Shown one piece after another: positions 23,915-37,400 of a stretch of 64,000 nt of DNA; the stretch's first letter is position 1, and each line of letters begins with the position of its first letter. Made by a program: the position numbers and the translations under genes. Source of the DNA: Apoderus coryli (taxonomy: Eukaryota > Arthropoda > Insecta > Coleoptera > Attelabidae); assembly GCA_911728435.2 (NCBI GenBank), contig OU452199.1, positions 19,106,860 through 19,170,859 of the forward strand. Direction: 5' to 3'. The notes beneath the pieces are model-generated. The model had not been told where the DNA came from. It did no database searches and saw only the letters and a program-made list of their open reading frames with translations.

Positions 23915-24125
23915 TTACAAAGACATGTTTTTGGCGACATCTCTCGTGCTAGCATAAGCTCATCGTAAATGTTGGAAATTTGGGTCACACTGCCTGCCGA
24001 TCACCACTGATGAGTTGTGGATCAACGAAACGGCCCGTCTGGTGAAAGCGTGGTAGTGTGAAACACATTTCCAACATAACTGAAGGTTTTGTTACTTTAT
24101 GTAACAAGCAATTCATTAATTAATT
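23915..24125 (+). repeat. Single truncated copy of the hammerhead repeat (retrozyme-like)
   Basis: This is the reverse orientation relative to 14783-15452. It matches from tttttggcgacat and ctctcgtgctagcataagct through the ribozyme to gttactttatgtaacaagca, i.e. about 200 bp of the 335-bp unit, and it crosses the monomer junction (the gttac..ctttatgtaa boundary). Crossing that junction suggests it derives from a multimeric or circular template rather than from simple duplication of one genomic monomer. It is non-coding. Confidence 0.75.
23985..24061 (+). ncRNA. Type I hammerhead ribozyme, complete core
   Basis: Core: CTGATGA (24007-24013), stem II GTTG/CAAC with loop TGGAT (24014-24026), GAAA (24027-24030), stem III ACG/CGT around GCC (24030-24038), and cleavage site GTC with C17 at 24039. 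Inner stem I is TCACCA (24001-24006) with TGGTGA (24040-24045), 6 bp. Outer stem I is TCACACTGCC (23985-23994) with GGTAGTGTGA (24052-24061), 10 bp with one G-T. The two helices flank an internal loop (TGCCGA/AAGCGT), the place where natural hammerheads make the contact with loop II. Every catalytically required base is present, so self-cleavage is predicted. Confidence 0.87.
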
Positions 24126-25327
24126 TTTAGGTCGATTAAATTTTACAAAGAAGTAGATTATTAAAACTCCAATTGAAAAGATGCCAAATGTTTTACTGCT
24201 GTAAAAAATATAATAAAGAAAAGTTTTATAGGTTGACACTAATGCGGCGCCACGCCTTTTTTCATATAAATTACTTTAGTCCATACTCTGTTGTATCTAA
24301 TAATATACTCTTATCTAAAATGCGAGCTTACAATAATACGTTGTTTATTTTATCGTTCCGTGTAAAAACAAACTGTCATCTATCAAAGAAGAGTAAATAC
24401 AAATTTTCATGTCGTGAATTTCTAGCACATTTTTACATATTTCTGCTTTTAGCAATGACGTGTTTCAATAAAAGCAATGTTAAACATGTCATGTTTTTAA
24501 AATGTTTCGATAAGAACTAGGTACGATTTATTTCAGTGTGTCGAATAAATCACAAAATGTTGTAGATATTAAACTAAATTTACGGAAAATAGAATATTTA
24601 TTTTTTTAACTATTTAATACCACAATATATTTTTTGTTCGTGCAATCTTATTGTTGTCTTACAATAATTATTAGTAGTTTCAATAATTGTAATAATTGAT
24701 AAATGAAGTTATTAATGAAAATGTATTTATAACCAAAGCTCTTGTAGAAAGGTTTAAGTTATATTTACAATTTGTTCTGTGTTTTTGCATGTATTATATT
24801 TTTTTTTTGCTATTTATTGTAATCGAAACCTATATTGGTTATAATGACGACCCTATCCGATCATAACGTTGGCTTGAGGTGTAAATAAATAAATATTGCT
24901 TATGAAACAGCATAAGGACTGCCTCGCTGAAAATTTCTGTATGTGGTAATTATTCAAAATTATACGGTTTCTCTATCATATACATACTATTTTGACAGTT
25001 AATTAATTCAAATATAATATAGGTAGAATACATAATATCTCATAAAAGTCTCTACAAACAAGTTTATTTATTTATTTATATATACAAGTAAACACATTTA
25101 TCTACATCGCACATCCCACATTTTTCTTTAATACACAATTAGGTACCTATCTTATCGACTATTTGACCCGACTATTTTTTAATTTAAAACGTTATTTAAT
25201 GTATTAACTTTTACACTATTTGGTTGTGCAGGTATAATGTCAGTGCATAACATAAATTTCGTGTGTTAGATGTGGGTAATTTAGGTAAAAAAATCGTTGT
25301 TACTTTAACCTACAAAAAGAGGGTATA
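24126..25327. other. Upstream region of the sulfatase gene
   Basis: AT-rich. It must hold the promoter and 5' leader of the sulfatase gene, but I cannot place the transcription start or any 5' non-coding exon. The longer open frame at 24173-24520 has no known domain. Confidence 0.4.
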
Positions 25328-25429
25328 ATGATAATTAAGTTGTTATTTACTGTTGTTGTAATATTTGTAAGTTATACATGTGCGTTAGCCAGGAAACCTC
25401 ATATTATATTTATAATTGCTGATGATTTG
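25328..25429 (+). CDS. Sulfatase exon 1
   Basis: Encodes residues 1-34: start ATG, hydrophobic signal peptide ending about ALA (residues 19-21), then [12 protein letters not shown], the first sulfatase strand with both metal-binding aspartates. The donor gtgagt follows at 25430. Phase 0. Confidence 0.9.
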
Positions 25430-28400
25430 GTGAGTTAAATATATAACTATATATATATTTTTTACAACACAAAGTAATATACCATTAATATAAGACGCAA
25501 CTAACTTAAAATAATTATTTCTGTACTAATTGCGTGAGAAGAATTTCTCGCATAGGGACAAAAACACATATACCGGGTCGGGCAGTACATTCGCCTTGGT
25601 CTCTCATAACCTAACAAAATTGAAATTGCAAATTTTGTTTACGTGGGTATATGTACGTCTACCACCACTACCATTTAACAAACATTTTTTTAAATTGAAC
25701 ACCCAGTATTTTTTGGATTTTTTGAAGACTTTGGATAAAATAAAGTAAAGTTATTGTTGATCTCTATACCTAAAACTACCAGCTTGGCCAATTTTTGCGT
25801 TTTTTGCAAAAAATAAGATCATTTTGAAAAACATTCTGTGCGTTTATTTTTTTAACTAAACCGTTTAAAATTTTAAAATGGCAAGTGGATAGGTCGGTGT
25901 ATAGCCCAATTGTAAATATTGTACAGGGTGGTCACAATTTTTTTATTGTTCTTATCAATCATATTTAAATAACTCTTTTTATTTTAATAGCACACCCTAT
26001 ATTTCATAGCACCTGTCGATAATAATTAATGTTCTCTATCAAATGGTATTAGGCTTCCCTATGCCTAACTACTAACTTGAAAAAATTCGACACGTAAATT
26101 CTCCACCCCTGAACTGTAAACTGCCTTTAATTGATGATAATATTTTAACAACAAAGTTAATGAGTAAACAATTTATTTTTAAATTTACAACAACTCTATG
26201 TAACGCCAGTTCTATCTAGAATGAATTCAACTATTCACTATTCCAATTCTAATATACAAAAGTACAAAAATCCTCTTTATATTTTTTAGCAAAACCTGTT
26301 AATCATCCATTAATGTAATAATGCACCAATTTTTTATAAATATACCTATATACAGTGTGTCCACGAATTGAGTTGGTGAAAGTTGACCTTTTGGGGATCA
26401 GCTTGGTCTAAAACTACAAAGTTGAAAAAATCAGTCCGATTAATTAATGTACAGGGTATTTTTATGATGATTTTTCAAAAATTATCAAGATTAAAGTACC
26501 TTTGTTGTTAAAAATATTAAAAATGTTTACTTAGAAAAGGTGTTCAGAATTTAAAGTTATGACAGATTATCAATTTTCATTTTGATCGGCAACTTGACAA
26601 TTTTTGAAAATTCATCGTAGAAACACCCTGTACATTAATCAATCGAACTGATTTTTTCAACTTCGTAGTTTTAGACCAAGCAGGGCTGATCCCCAAAAGG
26701 TCCACTTTCAAGTCGAATATTTTTTGTCATTTACACATTACGTGCACTCAATCCGTGGACACACTGTATATATCCAAAGAATTATGAAAAATATGAAAGT
26801 GAGTTTAGATTATTTCGATGTGAGACCAATCTGTCCCCGCTATCGAAAATGTTATGTATAAATTTAGAGAACAAGGCAAAATAACTACTCCAATGGCTAA
26901 TACCACGACTGGCATTGAATTGCAAGCACAAGTAGGTGTCAACTTGTTTATTTGAAATAGAACGCCGTATATATTATTACAGTTTAGGATTCTACGTATG
27001 ATTTCAACTAGACTTTGTGATCATGTCTTACCGTTTCTGACTTATTGAAGGTTTTATGTCAAAAATGAAGTTTGCGGGCTCTAAAATCATTATAAAATTT
27101 TTCTATAAAGAAACTTTCAATAATTGATTTAGATACTATTTCTATCTAAAAAATAGTCATTTTATAAGAACTTCTAACTGTTTCGGTAAATATTAACATA
27201 GGTTGTGCAAATTATCACATCAAGCATGAAAATGAGAAAACTGTCCAAAGTGAATATTTTTAAATATGAACTTCAATATTTTATAGTTTTATCTTATTAA
27301 GCAATAAAAATAAGGGTGAATTTGTATAAGGCTGTATATCTCTAAAATGTTTATTTTTGAAATATTGCCAAATGAGTATCTTGCATACGGTAATTTTATT
27401 ACAAGTTTTAAGTTTAAAGACTCTCGAATATTATGTGTTAAGCGATATGTTCTACTTTACTATAGTATATTGTGTAACGAACATGAAACGACATATATTG
27501 TTTGGCAAATTGATCTATCTAATAAAACATGGCTGATTTCATTCATAAAATTTCCAGCGGCGTGCGTTCTAAAAGTTTAGTAATAATTAATAAACATTTA
27601 TGTGATACTAAAAAATTGAAATTAATGAAAAGTTCATCACGTGTTTGGTAAAAGCACATACTGCTATTAAGCTATAACACCGAAGAAGTATTTTATTTAT
27701 ATATTTTATTTCAAATATGTACTAAAGTTTGCATACCAAAAATGAAAATAAACCGTTCTTATACAAAACAAAAACATTCTAAAACAACTTAACGAAATAA
27801 ATTAAATTCTTTGGTAATCTTGCTTGATTTAAACAAAAAAAATCTAAAACAACTTACCGAAAATAATTAAAATATCTTGGACCTTTTTGTTGCTTTAAGT
27901 CACGTTTAGAAACTATAATTAACTGGTTTAAATATTTCGATTAGATATAACGATCATAATTAATATTACTTTATAGAAGGCGGCAATCTGTTAGATTTCG
28001 TCAACTTGAGCATCATCATTATGATCAGTCTCGCTGTCGTCATCTTGTCCTAAACTTATTATAATATGCTCAATTTCCTCCAAAATTCTTCTTCCAACAC
28101 CTTAACATGTCGGCAAAAACTATTCCAATCATTTGGGATATTAAAAATTTCTTTTAATGTAGTTAGGTTGAAATTTCCGGTTGTATTGCGGGTTCTTACA
28201 TATTTAATTTAAGTTTTGCGTAAGTTAACTCTATTGGGTAACTTGCACATATACGAAAGCGTTCTAAGAGATGTTTTTTTTGAATCGAACTACCCTGATT
28301 TTTTTAGCCAATAAAATTGCATATTTTTGTTACTTTTAAATGATATACGAGACTTAATAATTTTAGTTTTAGAAATATCAAAAACCGAGAACGGTATTGA

Positions 28401-31400
28401 AAAATTTATTGTTCCGAGGATTTTTGGACACTCTGTAATTTTGGTATAGTATTAACTTCTGTCACGATTATGTTGTTAATCTTTAAAATACCAAAATTCT
28501 AAGTAGATTCAATAAAAATTTTCAGTTTTGATGCCTTAATAAACACAAACAATGTGTAAGCTTATATTTCTACAAGAACAAAAAAAAATTGTTTTGAACC
28601 TAAAACACTAAAGTAACAGAACCGTAAATATACAATAATAATTTGATATAATATTTGATAATATTGCAACTTATACACGACAACAAAAGTATAAATAATA
28701 ACACCCTCTGCCACTGACTGATTCAATATTACTACGAGGGGCGGCAACAATTGCGGGGAAGAACTCAGTTTCCACCAAATGCGACTTGAACACCCGCATG
28801 GCGACAAAACGTGCGAGGGTCTACGCACCAATTAGGATCATTCAGGCGGCGTCTAACAACCTATTTCGCGTGGTATTGCCGATTTTACAGAAGATCGTAA
28901 TTTCTTTTCCCTATTTTAATATTCAGTGGTAAAAATTTTAGTTATTAAATAAAAATAAAACAAAAAACCACTTAGAAATGCTGAGCTTTTTCCATTATTA
29001 TTATTTGTAATTGTAAAAAATGGATTTTCAATTTAATACTACTTCTTTTCGAGAACTAGTGATATTTTGTAGTTAAATTTGGAAATATAGGATTTTTTTG
29101 TCCGCATTCCTTTCGTTGTCACAGATTCGTTTGCCAAGCAATACATATATTATATTTCCTACTAGTAGGAAATGGTCATTTCATGTGAGTTTCACACTAT
29201 AATTTTTCTACGATTGTTTCAATGCTTGTGAATAAATTAAACAAAATTTTTAGGAAAATATTTGATTTTAGAAACTTACCCCTGTTGGCGTAAGCATAAA
29301 TACGATAAGTTAGAAGTATTAATTTGACTAGGTGGCGTTAAACTATATTTACTATCACTGTTTTTGTGTTTGGAGATTAGCGAAATACTTAATTATAATA
29401 ATTATTAATTATAAATACCTAAAATGTCAATTTGGTGTGTTTGTATTGTCGGCGTTGCTATGGTGATTTTTCATGGCCGACGCTACTCTTGTCATTACCT
29501 GTAAATTTACCCGTGCGTAAAAAATATACCTAGTGGGAAATATTTATTACGGGTAAATAAAAAACAGCATTACAATGTGCTACATTTTTAAATCATGATT
29601 GAAAATATAATAAAGGCAATTATAATATAATGTTAGCTGCTATAATGTCTACTTATAGGGCTGGAATGATGTTGGATTTCACGGGTCTAATGAAATTCCC
29701 ACACCAAATATTGACTGTCTAGCTTACTCTGGATTAATATTAAATAACTACTATGCAAACGCAATATGTACGCCTTCAAGGAGTGCATTAATGACAGGAA
29801 AATATCCTATACACACAGGTATTAGAAAAGTATCTAAAAATTCATGCAATTAGGTAATTAAATAATTTTAAGATTATTGGCTAATTCTACAATTTATTTA
29901 GGAATGCAACATACAGTATTATTTGGGGCAGAACCACGAGGATTACCATTGACTGAGAAAATCTTACCAGAGTACCTGCAAGAATTGGGATACGCAAACC
30001 ACATTGTGGGTAAATGGCACTTGGGTTCATGGAAAAGGGAATACACTCCACTGTATAGGGGATTTGCCTCTCATTTAGGTAATGTCTATTGTATAGTCGA
30101 AGAGTAGAACCTTGGGCGTAGAGTAATATTCAAAGATACATTATGCTATTCCACTAAGAAGTATTTTAAACCGTAACACGCATTCCGCTAACGCAGTTAG
30201 GATCCGCAAAATAATTGTCTGTTTAGATATTGTATGTATAGACGGCTAGTTGCTTCCGTATACTCATCACTTTCTATAAAGCACTTTAACATATCGTATT
30301 TCTCCTTATCAGAATAGGAGCTATAAGAAAATATACAGGGTGGTCCATAATTAAAAAAAATCACCCCGCACAATAATTAACCAGATTATAGAGAAGATTA
30401 GGTTTTTTAAAAGTTAAGTATCTGTATAAAACCCTTCAATGCATGAATTTCAATTTATGAGTAAAAAAAAATATAGTTCACTAATTTGATGGTCTAGATC
30501 TTAGGAAAAATAATAAAAAAAATATTTAAAAAAATTCTTTATTATTATGTTACAATACGAGGGTTGCCTTTTATATTTCGGGATTAGAGAACAAAAACAA
30601 ATATTAATCATCAAAAATCACTTTACTGTTTTTCAAAATATTCCTCATGAAGATCTATACACTTTTGCATGCGTTTGAACCAATTGTCGAAGCAGTTTCG
30701 CCACTATGATTGAGGTATCTCCAAAACATGCATTCTGAATGCAGCAACCGCTTCTTTACGTCTCGAAAAACGTTGACCTCTCAGTTTGTTTTTTACGTAC
30801 GTCGGAATCCAAATTCCGATTGTTTTTTACGTACGAGTCATTCGGTGCCAAGTCAGGACTGTACGACGGATGACTCATCAAATGTTTTGGGTGCTCAAAA
30901 ATGTAGTTGTTTGAGCCGATGTGTGAGAGCTCGCATTGTTGTGGAGAAGAGTGATCCGTCATCGACGGTTGATTTTCCTGATTTCTTGGAAGACAACTGG
31001 CAACCAAATGGTTTTGTATCACTTAGAATTGACTGTTCTGCGTTGTTCTAGTGGTACGGTTGCCAGTTTTTCAAAAAAAACAGGCGGCGATGTGCTTCGT
31101 GCGCGAACAACATTTGTTGGATTTGGCTCATCTTATACACCCATACAGTCGACTGCTATTTACTTTCGGGCTCATACGCGTAAATCCACGATTCATTATC
31201 TGTCACGATGTCATAGACGTGTTTCGAAGCACCGCGATCCTATTTTTTGAGCATTTCTTTCGACCAATCGACACGAGCCTTTTTTTGAGCGATTGACAAA
31301 TTGTGTGGGATCCAAGGCGAACAAATTTTGTTGACAGGCAAATGTTTATGCAATATTGAATATATGCTGGTCCCACTAATGCCTAAGGTTATCTCAATCT

Positions 31401-34400
31401 CTTGATAGGTCACATGACGATCTTGCAATATCAGTTCGCGCACAGCATCAATGGTTTTCGGAACAATTGATTTTGGACGACCTTCACGAAATTCGTCTTG
31501 GAGTGAACTACGACCACGATTGAATTCACCATACCATCCATATACACTGGTCCTTGATGGAGCTTCATCGGCAAAAATTGAATTAAGTTCATCCATGCAC
31601 TGAAAGTTATAAAAAATAATCGCACGAAAATGTTCACGATTTAGTTCCATTTTTGTGCCGGGATGAATCTTTTAAGTTACTGTAAACAACACAAATAGCG
31701 CTCGTATGTCAAAACGTTCTGGGTACGTATAACTTCAAAAATGTCCAACTTTACGATAGAACTGTCAGTTACCAGATTGCAACACCAGGGTTGCCAAATC
31801 CCGAAATTTAAAAGGCAACCCTCGTATCCAATTGTTGATGAAAACTAATGAATGTTCTATCACAGATGCAACCCAACCCTTACAAAAGCAACTTAGAAAC
31901 TTAAAAAACAAGCTAAAAAATCAAAGCCGATTCTAATTTTTAATTTTTCTAGAGGTTAAAGCCAAATCTGCAAGAAAATTAACGAAGCAGTCAGATTTTT
32001 AGTATAACAAAATGAGACTCTACATTTTGTGCACTTTGTAACAGAAAATCCTTTACAATTAGGCATTTTGCACCTTTGTCTATTATTTTCTCAGGAAAGC
32101 CAGTGATTTATTTGATGAGTTCGTCCAACTTTAGGAGGGACATAAGCAGTGGACCTCTATATATTTTTTGTTCAACACGTTCCTCAACCTGTGATGGTCT
32201 ACTACGTTTTGGTGATTGGGAGATGCCACTTTTGCAGCGAACCATTGCAACTTCTCTCGAAATGTAGAAGCCACGCGTTTACTGGAATTACATCAAAAAG
32301 ATGATACAAAAGTCTAGTTGAGTACTGTAATGATTGATTTGAGAATTATTTCAAAAAGACCATTCGTAAACTAGGAAGATTTTCACTTCATATGAAATTT
32401 CGCTAGATCCGAGGAATCTGATTGACTCATCCTTGACACGAAGACTTTTTTCTTCCAATGCACGTCAGCTTTCCGCATAGTTGACTTCAATGAACTCTTG
32501 TATGGTGTTTGTTGTCTCTTAGATTGAGTGGAATTGTTTAGGGTATCTTCATCGACACTAGATAATGTAGATAAGCCGTTTTTAGAAATTCCGTCCTCAT
32601 TCTGCAGCAGTAATATGTATCTTTCCGTCGTCGTGTTCAGAATCACTTGTATATCTGGTTCAAAATCTGGATCTATGACTGAATTGGTATCGCTAAAATC
32701 CCAATCATCCTCACTCAATCCCGTAAATTCGCTCCAATACTTTTCAATATTTTCATGAATCAGATACTTTTTAGATTTCGCCGATATTATGACTAAAAAA
32801 AAACGGATGGTAGAATCGCATGTTGTAGCTCAGAAGCTACATTCCTTTTTTTACATTATTTGCGGTTTTTTTCTAACGGCACTTTAAACTACAGTAAAAA
32901 TTTATTTATACATACCTCAAACACTGCGTAATAAAATATACATAAATTTGTTTACACTAACAAGCTTATGCCTGCGCACTTTGTATATTTTGATCATCTG
33001 CCTATCCAAACTAAAAATGACATGAAAGAAAAAGTTTACTGTCACCTTATACGAATTTTTATAATTAATGTTATAAATAGAAATAGGTATAGGTATAGTA
33101 TACGTGCTACACCAGGCAGAGCTGTTAGAAAGGTTCTGTTATCTTTTCGCATTTAAAAATTTTAACTGTATCTTATATGCATTAGTATGCATTGATGGGT
33201 TAAAGAAATTATGAACCATCAAAGAATTTGAGTAAAATCGAGAAACTGCGAAACCGTTAGATATATCTAAATTCTTACGCCAGTGATTTTCTCACAAAAT
33301 TTGATTACGAAGGTCGCAGGTTCATTTTTCTTCAGCTCCACAAATAAATGCATCTAGTTTTACCCACCCTGTACTAAAATAAAATCAACTATTTTAATGT
33401 ATTTCTTTTCATGAAATGATGCATTGCTGATTGCACCAACTGTTTTTTCAATAACATGTGTTAAAGTAATTATTGTATATTAAAGCATCACTTGTCCTGT
33501 TTATACCCGTAAGGTTTTTGGACCGGTCATCAAGACTATTTTGATCATACCGCAATGGAAAAGGGACAATGGGGTTTAGATATGAGAGAAAATATGACCG
33601 TTGCTTACAATTTACATGGAGAGTATTCTACAGATTTATTCACAGGTAATTTTCCTTTGTCTTCTTTCTACAAGTACATTACTAACAATATTCGCTGTTT
33701 TAATGAAAAGACTATTATATCTACAGTGAGGACAAAAAGCCCGACCCCCTTCTAACTTCTGAACCGTTTGGTATGTTGTGATGTAATTTGGAACAATACT
33801 ATATGAACAAGTTCTGCGTTTTTTGACACATCAATGACAGCTTTAAGTGACATAATCATAGCTGTGGGAGCTTTCGATTGTTGTTTTAAAAAGCGGGGGG
33901 GAGGGGGGTCGAATGATACCTCATTTTAAAAGTATTTTATATATTTATTAACGCGCAATGCCCATTTACAATTAAACAAGATTAAGTACAATACTATAAA
34001 ACCTAAATAAAACTAAAACTAACAAATATCAAATATTTTGTAAGATATCTACTAGCAAAGATTAATCTACACAATAGATAGTCAGCGTATATGGGAAATA
34101 AAACAAAAATTGAAACTGTCTCGACACGAGCTACATCTATTAGAAAAACATGCAACCATGGAAATTGTAGATGGCGTTATATGTATTGTGTTGAAATAAA
34201 ATAATCATATGGGCAATGTTAGACAAGGACGAGTATACTTTCCCCTATGAGGTGGGAGTTTGTTTTTATATTATAGGTATCATATATGTCTACTGTGCAG
34301 CAGTGTTTTTTGTTTAAAATTATATGGTATACGTATACCTATCTACGCAAAGATTAATGTGTATGGACGAAAATAAAAGAAATTACTATAATAGTATAAA

Positions 34401-37400
34401 TATACAGGGCTGGTTTATTAAATGTTTTAGACAATAATTTTAAATGACTAAAATAATATTATTTCAGTCATTTAATTTTAAATTTCGGATATAAGGATGC
34501 ATCAAAAAGTTATATTTAAATTAACGAAATTTGGCGTTATAGATAGGACTTCCGGTTATTACCTGATTCAGTTTTAAGGATCAAACTCAAACAGCAGATT
34601 CAACTTGTCGTTAACATTATGAAAAAATAAATCTCAGAGGCGGGTAAATTAAAGGGGCATACAGGCGTGAAATGCTACCCTAACTTTTTTATGCACATTT
34701 TTTGCGTGTGTTTCAATTCGGAGATGTAAAATCTAACAAATTATATACGTAATAAATGTATCCTTCTGTGATATTGATAGAAAGTCATCGTTATCGCGTA
34801 ATATCGATTTTAAGAAATGTTAATATTAAAAAGGCTGTGCTTTTTACAAGTTGCTGAAGTAAATAAGGTTTGAAATTTCCAGCATGACAATAATTATTTA
34901 AAAAAATACGGTTTCGAAATGCAGGATGTAAAAAATTAGAATTTTTAATCTGTTTTTAATGAAAATTTAAATCTATTGAGAAATATGGTTCAGGGTTTTT
35001 GTGAAATGTATTTTAATACAAAGATTCTACTTATCGATTATAACCGAATTAATTTACTCAAAAATATCTATACCAGTAAAATAACACAATTATCACAATT
35101 AGGTTCAAATTCTGCAACGCCGAATTGAAAAAAAAATTACAGTCTCCCTAATATTGGTTTTTGTGCAATGATCATAAAACTTTAAAAAACTAACGATTTA
35201 TGTAGATTGTATTGTTAACACGTTTCGTAAAAAGCTTTAAAAACCCACCAACAGGGTGTTAAAAGTATCACGACAATAACTTTTTTCATGTTTTAACAAG
35301 TACAATCGTCTGCTTCAGATTGATCCTTAAAAACTGAATAACAGTTTCTCTATATAAAAAAATAAAACTCGTAAATATCATCCCCAAACATTTAATTTGA
35401 ATACAATTACATAACACCATATTTGAAAGTAAATAAAAAAAAACAGCATTACCTAGTTTGACAGATTTGCAAATTGCAAATCAAAGTATCTATGTATACA
35501 GGGTGTTGCATAAGTACTTGTACAAACTTTAAAGGGTGATTCTTTGACTAATTTTAAGATACAAATTTCATATGTACATGGGTCCGCTACGGCTTGGTTT
35601 TCGAGATACAGGTAGTTCAAACAGAATATTATATTTAGGATTATATGCTTGTTCAATAGCATTGCAATTTGGTGCAATTCGGGATACAGGTGTATTGATG
35701 ACACCAGAGCTGTCAAAAGAACTAATAAAAAATACGAAAAATAACAAAATACAAATATCATTCAAAAGACAACAATGCACATAATAGTCGGTACCAAGCC
35801 AAATAGGTAGTAGGTAAATATAGATTTATTTTGTTTCGGGCTTGGGCTTGGCACCGACTTATTGTAATCAAAACTACCCACCAAACGGATACATTTAATT
35901 TTACGCAGATGCTCAAAATGTTAACTTTCTTTCATTAATAGAGACCTGTGAAGTGAGCTTACCTCTTACGCCCACGTATTAAGTACTAAGTTTCAGTTAT
36001 CAGTTATAATTTTTTATTTTCCAAGAAAGCGAAACGAGATATTTAAAACGGCATTGCGCCGCCCTCATGTATACCTCCGGGGGCGGCATCGAAAATCGCT
36101 ACACGTCACAAACTTGTAAATGCTTAGAACTACCCCTATATCAAATTTCTATTTTCTATCTTTTTTGTTTCATACCCAAAGCCCTATTCCTACCGAACTT
36201 ATTATTTACCCGAAGAAACATTAAAAAGAAGTAAAATTTAAGTACCTAAACCGATAAAGTGGAACTTATACCTGATGAAGAGACAGACTATTATAATAGG
36301 TATACCTAATATAATATAGGTAGCACTGATAATTTTTTTATTATAGGTATTATAAGATCTACAACAATCTTGTTACATCTTTGCCACATTGTCTACGTGA
36401 AATATTTAGTCAAAAGTATGTTTCTATCTAAAAGCTTTTCATTTAACGATTGTTCGCCACTGATCATGGGACTGGTCTAGCCTTGAAACATGTATGACAT
36501 GGATTAAATATTATTATATTAAATTTAATTCATAGAGATTAGGCTTTTATTTCAATACTGTACTTGCAATAAATCACCCTGTGTGTTTCTTTTACCGACG
36601 AATTGGCAACAGCACGACACACACCACATTCGCTTGTTTTTTTTTCTACCCTCCCTGCGTATCCCCTCCAGATTAATACAGAATTTCATCAATTTCTCTC
36701 TCTGACAATACAGCATTGCCGGCGCATATCTGTTGCAAATGATCTAAATAATTGTTATACGTTGCGTTTTGTTTTTGATATTAATAAACTACAAAACGGT
36801 TTCTGGCTGTGACAATACTGCTCTATGCTTTACACGCTAGTCTACGCCACGTAGTGGCAGGCATACTTAGAGATGTTCTGATTTTAATGCATTGGGCTGA
36901 CTATCTATTGTGTAGATTAATCTTTGCTACTAGTAACAGTATACAAAAAATGAAAGAAAAAAAAAAGAGAATAAAACAAATGATATACATTAAAAATGTA
37001 CAGGTAAAGCAAAAAGTGAATGAACCCTCGTTTAGCATACAATGTCTCTGACGTCTCTCGAACAACTAGGCTCTTGAAGAGGAAATATCCAAACTAAAAG
37101 GTAAAAGCGTAATTTGTTCAGCTAAAATGTTGATGAAACATTTAGTTCGCGCTTGTGCCTCTGTTCGGCACATGCAGCCTTATCTGGGGCAGCAAACGGG
37201 GGCAATGCAAAGTGCCATTTACTAAGTGAAAGAACACTATCATGTCATGAAGCCGCCTGCGACTTGCCAGTGAATCTACACCGATTTACATCTCTAGTCT
37301 CCTATATACAACGCGTCACGTTAATTAAGACTGAAAGGCATGCGCTCCCTGTAGGAATGATCCTCAAGAATCTATGCTAGACCTGCTCTATCCTTCTTTT

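Noticed and set aside
24173..24520. 115-residue open frame upstream of the sulfatase
   Set aside because: No domain, odd composition and no supporting signal; expected by chance in AT-rich DNA.
30710..31296. Plus-strand frames over the mariner
   Set aside because: Shadows of the minus-strand transposase.
33894..33910. G-quadruplex or regulatory G-tract
   Set aside because: Only two G runs; not enough for a quadruplex call.
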